From Candidatus Poseidoniales archaeon (GTDB lineage Archaea > Thermoplasmatota > Poseidoniia > Poseidoniales > Thalassarchaeaceae): 9,716 nucleotides of DNA. Positions 5,494 to 9,716 of the stretch are shown one piece after another (within the stretch, counting starts at the first letter, position 1; every line of letters begins with the position of its first letter). The notes below the pieces were generated by a model. It was not told where the DNA came from, made no database searches, and worked only from the letters and a program-made list of their open reading frames with translations. Position numbers and translations under genes: made by a program. The stretch covers positions 1-9,716 of the forward strand of contig JAPKEY010000047.1 in NCBI GenBank assembly GCA_028821815.1. Direction: 5' to 3'.

Positions 5494-6041
5494 TATGCCT
5501 TCTCGACGATATACACGCCATCTTGGAACACTCGACGATCTCGGCCACGGATGCGGCACGCACGCTCGATGTTCGCACTGGTCTGTCCGACCTTCTCTTT
5601 GTCGACACCGGTGACCACAACTTCGGTCTTGTTCTCGACCTTGACTGTGACATCAGCAGGTGACCAAGGCAATTCTGCCTTTCTTGGAACACGTTCTCCA
5701 AAGAGATTGTTGATTTTGAGTACGGAACCTTCGACCTTGAGCGTCATTGGGAAGTGAGAATACACTGCCTTCAACCGATACTCAAAGCCCACTGAAAGCC
5801 CCTTGTTCATATTGCGGAGATGTGCTGCCCAGGTGCCTGCAAGTGCCTTATCCTTTCGACGTGGGAGGTCACAGAAAACCTCTGGGTTTCCATCGTTCAT
5901 CGTCACACTGATACGTGGATTAATGAATTCACGTGAGATTGATTTCCCATCCTTGGATAGGGTGATCATGCCATCCGAAATAGCACAACCGATACCTTCG
6001 GAGAGTTCGATGATATGTTTGATGTGATCTAGTTTAACCAT
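5493..6041 (-). CDS. rpl6: 50S ribosomal protein L6 (uL6)
   Basis: Large-subunit protein near the sarcin-ricin loop and factor-binding site, built of two repeated alpha/beta domains. The 182 aa are normal for archaea (about 175-185). The middle shows DKALAGTWAAHLRNMNKG and GLSVGFEYRLKAVYSHFPM. The second domain has INNLFGERVPRKAELP, then TGVDKEKVGQTSANIERACR, the archaeal L6 signature before GRDRRVFQDGVYIV. The ATG follows the uS8 stop by 10 nt, with GAGGTGA between. Confidence 0.96.
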   Translation of the reverse strand: MVKLDHIKHIIELSEGIGCAISDGMITLSKDGKSISREFINPRISVTMNDGNPEVFCDLPRRKDKALAGTWAAHLRNMNKGLSVGFEYRLKAVYSHFPMTLKVEGSVLKINNLFGERVPRKAELPWSPADVTVKVENKTEVVVTGVDKEKVGQTSANIERACRIRGRDRRVFQDGVYIVEKA

Positions 6042-6051
6042 TCATCTCACC

Positions 6052-6441
6052 TCAATAGACGTAGGCCAGTAAACGGCCACCGATTTTCTTGTCTTTCGCA
6101 TCATAGTGATGCATGACACCATCATTGGTGGTCATGATCAACAGACCGAAGTCACGTGCTGGAAGATAACGAGATTCCCACTTATCGTATTCAGCACGCT
6201 TGACACTGTGTCGAGGCTTAATCACGCCACAGCGGTTAATCGCACCGATGAGTTCGACGCGGAAAGCGTCACCTCGACCATTGGAAATACGTTCAAATTC
6301 GCCAACATAGCCTGACATTTGCATAATCTTCAGCATATTGTCAAGGAGTTTGCTTGCTGGAGCGAGAGAGACCTCGTAATGTCCAGCTTGTTCTGCATTA
6401 TACATTCGCACAAAGGCGTCACTTAAGGGATCAAATTGCAT
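6052..6441 (-). CDS. rps8: 30S ribosomal protein S8 (uS8)
   Basis: Binds the central domain of 16S rRNA early in small-subunit assembly. The 129 aa fit the archaeal family (about 130). It has the N-terminal DPLSDAFVRMYNAEQAG motif, KIMQMSGYVGEFE in the first domain, and a C-terminal domain with PARDFGLLIMTTNDGVM ending in GGRLLAYVY. In bacteria and some archaea S8 also represses the spc operon by binding its mRNA. No S8-binding-like hairpin was identified here. The start follows the uS14 stop by 12 nt with GAGGTGGTGAAGAG between. Confidence 0.96.
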   Translation of the reverse strand: MQFDPLSDAFVRMYNAEQAGHYEVSLAPASKLLDNMLKIMQMSGYVGEFERISNGRGDAFRVELIGAINRCGVIKPRHSVKRAEYDKWESRYLPARDFGLLIMTTNDGVMHHYDAKDKKIGGRLLAYVY

Positions 6442-6453
6442 CTCTTCACCACC

Positions 6454-6606
6454 TCAACTAAATTTCTTGAAGCCAATCTGGGGGGCTACGTCCCGGAAAC
6501 ACTGGCGACACAATCGGAGTCCGTGTCGGCGAATCATTCCACGTTTGCGACCGCAACGGCGGCAACCAACGGTTCGTCCTATACTCTCTCCATGATCTCT
6601 TGCCAT
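6454..6606 (-). CDS. rps14: 30S ribosomal protein S14, zinc-ribbon type (uS14)
   Basis: A 50-residue protein, complete from ATG (6604-6606) to TGA (6454-6456), of the head of the small subunit. It begins MARDHGESIGRTVGCRRCGR and ends in APQIGFKKFS, matching archaeal S14. Two CxxC pairs, Cys15/Cys18 and Cys33/Cys36, form the zinc ribbon. The length is normal for archaeal S14 (about 50-56). It starts 3 nt after the uL5 stop with GGAGGAGTGAAGC upstream. It is short enough to be missed by gene callers with length cut-offs, but its place between uL5 and uS8 is exactly as expected. Confidence 0.97.
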   Translation of the reverse strand: MARDHGESIGRTVGCRRCGRKRGMIRRHGLRLCRQCFRDVAPQIGFKKFS

Positions 6607-6609
6607 GCT

Positions 6610-7137
6610 TCACTCCTCCACTACTGTAAGGCCAAATCGACCTTGGAACCATTCGAGACTCTCCTCTCTAGATACACGATGTGATTGACCAACACGCGCC
6701 TTTCGACGACGTCGGCGACTGACACGGTGACCTGGGCGTTCGAGCACGACGTTCACGTCCATTCCGAAGATACCAATTTCAGGGTCATACTTCATCTCAG
6801 GGAAGTCAGTATAATCTCGAATGCCAAAGGAAAGATTCCCTGAAGCATCCCAGTTGTAAGCGGGCAATGTGTTCTCACGACACCAGAAAGCATCCTTGAG
6901 GAACTTGTCAACGTGCTCGGCACCACGCAGTGTAACCTTGCAACCGATTGGGGAACCTTCACGAGTGCCCAAATCTCGGTTGGTCTTCTTGGATAGAGTA
7001 CGCACCGGTTTAAGGCCTGAAAGCAAGCCGAGTACACGCTCTGCGAGAAGTAGACGGTTTCCACCTTCACCAACACCGATGTTCACGGTCACCTTGGTAA
7101 TCCGAGGTGTTTGCATGGGGCTATCCATCTCACTCAT
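6610..7137 (-). CDS. rpl5: 50S ribosomal protein L5 (uL5)
   Basis: Binds 5S rRNA and contacts the P-site tRNA. Its 175 aa are typical of archaea. Features are PRITKVTVNIGVGEGG (11-26), the KTNRDLGTREGSPIGCKVTL segment (about 50-70), the FGIRDYTDFPEMKYDPEIGI region conserved in all L5, and a basic patch RRRRRK near 139-144. The ATG overlaps the eS4 stop by 4 nt (ATGA), with GAGGTGA upstream, suggesting coupled translation. It is followed by uS14 after 3 nt. Confidence 0.96.
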   Translation of the reverse strand: MSEMDSPMQTPRITKVTVNIGVGEGGNRLLLAERVLGLLSGLKPVRTLSKKTNRDLGTREGSPIGCKVTLRGAEHVDKFLKDAFWCRENTLPAYNWDASGNLSFGIRDYTDFPEMKYDPEIGIFGMDVNVVLERPGHRVSRRRRRKARVGQSHRVSREESLEWFQGRFGLTVVEE

Positions 7138-7832
7138 ACGTTCACCTCATCCAAAGGTAGACTGGCATCACCGACCACGAAAACGTGGTCAACGATGGTT
7201 CCAAAGTCATCGAAGAGAACTTCATTATTCTTGCTTGAACGCTTGACAGCATATTCACTCATTGCTGCTGTGCTGCCAATGTGACTTCCACCAATTAGGT
7301 AACAGTTTGCACCGGATTCAAATTTGTGGTGTTTCTTGACCTTCTGTGTATCGACATCAAGAACCAAAGAATCCATCGTATTGTATTTGTTTGCATCATC
7401 AATCAAAATATTACGACCATCATGCAGGTTGAGCTGTGTGGTACCACCCTTGATTGTGGTCTTTCCATCGACACGACACAACTTGAGTTTAGCGTCCTTT
7501 GCTGAAATTGATGCGTAGCGGAGTTTACCGTTCTTGTCCAATACACAGCGATAGTGCTCATCACCAACCGTCAGGACATCCATGATACCTACACCTCGGC
7601 GCATGTCTGTTGTCACACGACCATCGACCAGGATTCTGCGGGTTGCAAGGGCACGCTTGGCTTCACGCATTGACTGAGCAACTCCGAGAATGTCTCGGAG
7701 AACAACGCCTAGGGCCATACACCGTTCGATGGGGTGGCCACTCGGGCGAGGGCGAGAAATCCAGATATCGGTCTTGCGCGTCAATGGCCAACTTCGTGGC
7801 ATTGCCAATCGCTTCATATGGCTTGAACTCAT
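7134..7832 (-). CDS. rps4e: 30S ribosomal protein S4e (eS4)
   Basis: Archaeal/eukaryotic small-subunit protein, 232 aa, close to the family length of about 235-245. The N-terminal region reads HMKRLAMPRSWPLTRKTDIW, then RPSGHPIER. An S4-type RNA-binding segment follows (about 41-88, with EAKRALATRRILVDGRVTTD). The central S4e domain has KLRYASISAKDAKLKLCRV and RNILIDDANKYNTMDSLVLD. A C-terminal KOW-like motif (about 172-195, GANCYLIGGSHIGSTAAM) completes the family layout. The ATG overlaps the uL24 stop by 4 nt, with GGAGGCGATGACGA upstream. Codon 6 is another Met that aligns better with some homologues, so a start five codons later cannot be excluded. Confidence 0.96.
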   Translation of the reverse strand: MSSSHMKRLAMPRSWPLTRKTDIWISRPRPSGHPIERCMALGVVLRDILGVAQSMREAKRALATRRILVDGRVTTDMRRGVGIMDVLTVGDEHYRCVLDKNGKLRYASISAKDAKLKLCRVDGKTTIKGGTTQLNLHDGRNILIDDANKYNTMDSLVLDVDTQKVKKHHKFESGANCYLIGGSHIGSTAAMSEYAVKRSSKNNEVLFDDFGTIVDHVFVVGDASLPLDEVNV

Positions 7833-8254
7833 TCGTCATCGCCTCCATTTAGAGATTGTAGTTTCTTCAAGCGAATCGGATCACTGTCATCAACCTTGAT
7901 GACAACGACATTGGAAGAGTGTACTGGAACACCCTCTTCCTTCCCATCAGCCTTTGAGTGAGTCAATCCTTCGACAAAAATGTTGCCTGCACCTGTATCT
8001 ATTCCGGCAACCTTTGCACGAAGTCCTGATTTTCCTCGTGCTTCTCCGTGACGCTTGCCCTTCTCACCCTTCTGTGAATTGGGGTGTCCAAAGTCACCGC
8101 GGTGAATTTCAACTTCATCGCCGACACGAATCGTAACATTTCGAATATTGTTGTAGTTTGGATCTAGGCATCGTGCGCGTAGACGCTTTCGCTGTGTGTG
8201 CAGAGATGCGTTTGCGGCAGTCTTTCGCTGCTTGTTTGGGGACTTACTGACCAT
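7829..8254 (-). CDS. rpl24: 50S ribosomal protein L24 (uL24) with an enlarged KOW loop
   Basis: An early-binding large-subunit assembly protein near the exit-tunnel mouth. The 141 aa include a basic N-terminus, the KOW start IRVGDEVEIHRGDF (about 42-55), a long Gly/Lys/Arg stretch (about 56-75: GHPNSQKGEKGKRHGEAR), then the KOW continuation GLRAKVAGIDTGAGNIFVEG, and a C-terminal VHSSNVVVIKVDD. In typical archaeal L24, RGDF is followed almost at once by a short GHEGKV turn, so about 20 residues look inserted. The frame is open and the flanks conserved, so this is not a frameshift. It starts 11 nt after the uL14 stop. Confidence 0.95.
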   Translation of the reverse strand: MVSKSPNKQRKTAANASLHTQRKRLRARCLDPNYNNIRNVTIRVGDEVEIHRGDFGHPNSQKGEKGKRHGEARGKSGLRAKVAGIDTGAGNIFVEGLTHSKADGKEEGVPVHSSNVVVIKVDDSDPIRLKKLQSLNGGDDE

Positions 8255-8265
8255 TTCACTTCACC

Positions 8266-8664
8266 TCACACGATTTGCTTCGCCGTTGCGGCGATTCGGG
8301 GCCAGCGCTCTGCGGCTTCGCGGCTCACAGGTCCCTTGATGTCCGAGCCGCGAACTTCTCCGCGCTCGTTTACAATGACACAAGCATTGTCTTCAAATTG
8401 GACCCAAGTTCCATCTGAGCGACGGAATGGGCGCCTTTGTCGGACGATGACTGCGTGGAAAATTTGTCGGCGTGTTTCAGGAGTGCCCTTCTTGACTGTC
8501 ACAACAATCAAGTCGCCTACACCACCAGCTGGATACCGACGGGCGGTTCCACCCATGTTGAGAACTGAAATCAATTGGACAACCTTTGCGCCAGTGTTGT
8601 CTACACACTGAATACGTGCCGCAGTTGGCAGACCACGGGTGACCTTCGATGAAATCCCTCTCAT
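8266..8664 (-). CDS. rpl14: 50S ribosomal protein L14 (uL14)
   Basis: Universal large-subunit protein at the subunit interface. The 132 aa match archaeal L14. The sequence has VTRGLPTAARIQCVDNTGAK (about 8-27), VLNMGGTARRYPAGGVGDLI, VIVRQRRPFRRSDGTWVQFE and NACVIVNERGEVRGSDIKGP, all L14 signatures. The ATG overlaps the uS17 stop (ATGA), with GGAGGCGAG in the end of uS17. Nothing is unusual. Confidence 0.97.
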   Translation of the reverse strand: MRGISSKVTRGLPTAARIQCVDNTGAKVVQLISVLNMGGTARRYPAGGVGDLIVVTVKKGTPETRRQIFHAVIVRQRRPFRRSDGTWVQFEDNACVIVNERGEVRGSDIKGPVSREAAERWPRIAATAKQIV

Positions 8665-8993
8665 TCACTCGCCTCCGTTTCAATGACACAAAATGTGATT
8701 GTCTTGGACAGTGGTCTGCATTCCATAATCCGAACACTGTCGCCTACATTGACTTCACCAATGCAGGATGGAAGATGGGCCGCATAGCGACGTGTGCGCT
8801 TCTCATAGCGCTCGAACTTCGGCATATACCGTATGTGTTCTCGCTCGACAATAATCGACTTCGTCATTCCAATCTTGGAAATGGTTCCTTCGATAATCTG
8901 GCCGCGTAGTCGTAGGGATCCATGGAATGGGCAATTGTCATCGCCATCCCATTCGCCTGTCGGCTCGTTGATGTCTACTCCGATATCTCTCAT
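8661..8993 (-). CDS. rps17: 30S ribosomal protein S17 (uS17)
   Basis: OB-fold protein that binds 16S rRNA at the base of the small subunit. The 110 aa start MRDIGVDINEPTGEW, then CPFHGSLRLRGQIIEG, with HIRYMPKFERYEKRTRRYAAH in the middle and VGDSVRIMECRPLSKT near the end, as in archaeal S17. The ATG at 8991-8993 was chosen. It is 2 nt after the rnp1 stop with GGAGGA seven bases upstream, and family members begin here. A GTG further upstream (9042-9044) lacks a binding site. Only Cys21 remains in the N-terminal segment where many archaeal S17 proteins have a Cys pair; a Trp/Asp run stands in place of the first. Confidence 0.95.
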   Translation of the reverse strand: MRDIGVDINEPTGEWDGDDNCPFHGSLRLRGQIIEGTISKIGMTKSIIVEREHIRYMPKFERYEKRTRRYAAHLPSCIGEVNVGDSVRIMECRPLSKTITFCVIETEASE

Positions 8994-8995
8994 CT

Positions 8996-9256
8996 TCAGT
9001 TCCTCCGGTAGTTGCGGTGAATTCGATCTTCGGGGCGCTGACACACCATTGCACCCTGAATGAGGTCATCCTCATTGTCTAAATTGAACTTGATGACGTT
9101 CTTTGCGAGAGTCTTGGTCACGCCGCCCACGTCTAGAGCGATGGTGCGGCGTGTTTCGCCGACCACGGTTCCCGACAATCCAACCAAGTTGGAATCGGTA
9201 GAGGCCTTCACCGTCAGGTTTCGGGCCAGGAATGGCATGTGGATGCTGTCACTCAT
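8996..9256 (-). CDS. rnp1: Ribonuclease P protein component 1 (Rnp1, Rpp29/Pop4 family)
   Basis: Protein subunit of the archaeal RNase P ribonucleoprotein, which cleaves the 5' leader from precursor tRNAs; it partners with Rnp4 (Rpp21). The 86 aa are at the short end of the family. The Sm-like beta-barrel shows NLVGLSGTVVGETRRTIALD (about 23-42), a KTLAKNVIKFNLD strand, and the C-terminal CQRPEDRIHRN motif, where RPEDR is characteristic. The ATG directly abuts the aIF1 stop (TGAATG), with GGAGGTG in the aIF1 3' end. Its place between aIF1 and uS17 is common in archaea. Confidence 0.93.
   Translation of the reverse strand: MSDSIHMPFLARNLTVKASTDSNLVGLSGTVVGETRRTIALDVGGVTKTLAKNVIKFNLDNEDDLIQGAMVCQRPEDRIHRNYRRN
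9001..9006 (-). promoter_or_regulatory. uS17 ribosome-binding site
   Basis: GGAGGA on the minus strand inside the 3' end of rnp1, seven bases before the ATG at 8991-8993. It decides the uS17 start against the upstream GTG. Confidence 0.7.
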
Positions 9257-9556
9257 TCAGCGCACCTCCACTTGGTATCCGTTCTTCTTCAGAATTTGGG
9301 CTGCACGCTTCTTGTGCTCACCCTGGAGTTCAATCGTTCGACCCTTGACGGTTCCACCGCTTGCGCAGGCACCTTTCAGAATCTTGGCGAGTTGGTTGAT
9401 ATCAATCGCTGTATCATCGATACCTTCTACAATCGTGACCATTTTTCCATACCTCCTTCTTACTGTACTGATTATTGCTTTCTGTTGTTCCTTTGCGATT
9501 TCTTGACAAATACATAGTTCATCGGGGAGTCCACACAGATTGCAAATTGCGGCCAT
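9257..9556 (-). CDS. sui1: Translation initiation factor aIF1 (SUI1 family)
   Basis: Homologue of eukaryotic eIF1; it binds the small subunit near the P site and polices start-codon selection. The 99 aa carry an N-terminal Cys cluster (Cys5, Cys8, Cys15, Cys17: CNLCGLPDELCIC) likely to bind zinc, then EIAKEQQ and the SUI1 fold (about 28-99) with RRYGKMVTIVEGID, GACASGGTVKGRTIELQG and a final GYQVEVR. The ATG at 9554-9556 follows AAGGAGTGAT, which overlaps the uL29 stop. Nothing appears missing. Confidence 0.96.
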   Translation of the reverse strand: MAAICNLCGLPDELCICQEIAKEQQKAIISTVRRRYGKMVTIVEGIDDTAIDINQLAKILKGACASGGTVKGRTIELQGEHKKRAAQILKKNGYQVEVR

Positions 9557-9563
9557 TCAGTGA

Positions 9564-9716
9564 TCACTCCTTATTATCATTCATTTTTGTCAATAGGCGT
9601 GCAATCGACCGGCGGGTCGATTTGTATGCACCCAAGTTGGAAGCGGAGCCACCAAGCGCTTGTTGTGCGCGCAACTGGAGCAATTCTTCACGGAGTTCAA
9701 TCAAACGTGATTGACG
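9564..9716 (-). CDS. rpl29: 50S ribosomal protein L29 (uL29), 5' end cut by the window
   Basis: Small helical protein at the polypeptide exit site of the large subunit, a docking point near SecYEG and SRP. Fifty residues are visible: RLIELREELLQLRAQQALGG, then a short spacer and RRSIARLLTKMNDNKE before TGA (9564-9566). The LRxExLxLRAQxA helix and RRxIARLLT helix are the L29 signature. The N-terminal residues, probably about 10-20, lie beyond position 9716. Its end carries the ribosome-binding site of aIF1. Confidence 0.93.
   Translation of the reverse strand, partial: RQSRLIELREELLQLRAQQALGGSASNLGAYKSTRRSIARLLTKMNDNKE

Noticed and set aside
5482..5559. Upstream extension of eL32 by 26 codons
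   Set aside because: It overlaps uL6. The GGAGGA site gives correct spacing only to the ATG at 5479-5481, directly before the SAP domain.
5128..5757. 209-codon open frame on the plus strand over eL32/uL6
   Set aside because: It lies antisense to eL32 and uL6, and its Ile/Phe-rich stretch is the mirror of the acidic Asp/Glu codons. No family resemblance was seen.
8994..9044. GTG start making uS17 17 residues longer
   Set aside because: It overlaps rnp1 by about 49 nt without an SD site. Family members start at MRDIG-like residues, and GGAGGA supports that ATG.
1..9716. CRISPR array, insertion sequence, integrase, toxin-antitoxin or defence genes
   Set aside because: No spaced repeats, transposase motifs or flanking terminal repeats were seen; apart from 1-222 the window is fully occupied by housekeeping genes.

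Overview
The window is the 3' two thirds of the archaeal spc-type ribosomal protein operon. Every recognised protein gene lies on the minus strand, so transcription runs from high to low coordinates. In that direction the order is uL29 (cut by the window edge), aIF1/SUI1, RNase P protein Rnp1 (Rpp29), uS17, uL14, uL24, eS4, uL5, uS14, uS8, uL6, eL32, eL19, uL18, uS5, uL30, uL15, secY. The archaeal/eukaryotic-only members (eS4, eL32, eL19, Rnp1, aIF1) and the gene order show it is an archaeon, with a layout typical of Euryarchaeota. Mid-range GC, many strong Shine-Dalgarno sites and acidic low-complexity additions would fit a marine planktonic lineage such as Marine Group II/III (Poseidoniia/Thermoplasmatota). 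That placement is an inference and was not tested.

Packing is extreme. Most junctions are ATGA, TGATG or TAATG overlaps or gaps under 12 nt, with the Shine-Dalgarno site inside the upstream gene. The only gap of note inside the operon is 43 nt before secY. The genes work together: ribosomal proteins of both subunits, an initiation factor, a tRNA 5'-processing protein, and the SecY channel that receives the ribosome's membrane and secretory products. uS14 (50 aa) is short enough to be missed by length filters but is intact, with its zinc ribbon. Starts of uS17, eL32, uS5 and uL15 were moved downstream of the longest possible start because Shine-Dalgarno spacing and family alignment favour the internal codons.

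The core is housekeeping and I see no mobile element, CRISPR array or defence gene. What stands out is lineage-specific additions to universal proteins: (1) SecY has an N-terminal extension of about 130 residues with about four extra membrane segments, plus enlarged external loops; (2) eL32 carries an N-terminal SAP nucleic-acid-binding domain and a very acidic linker; (3) uL24 has a roughly 20-residue Gly/Lys/Arg insert in its KOW loop; (4) uS5 has a disordered acidic/Pro N-terminal tail.

Positions 1-222, downstream of secY, hold no recognised protein gene but are rich in structure. Read on the minus strand they show a TATA-like box, a perfect 9-bp long-range stem enclosing smaller hairpins, a GC-rich 7-bp hairpin, an alternative 6-bp pairing that crosses these, and a near-perfect Shine-Dalgarno sequence close to the window edge. 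This is a candidate structured leader (riboswitch-like) for the next gene, or a stand-alone non-coding RNA. Its identity is unresolved.
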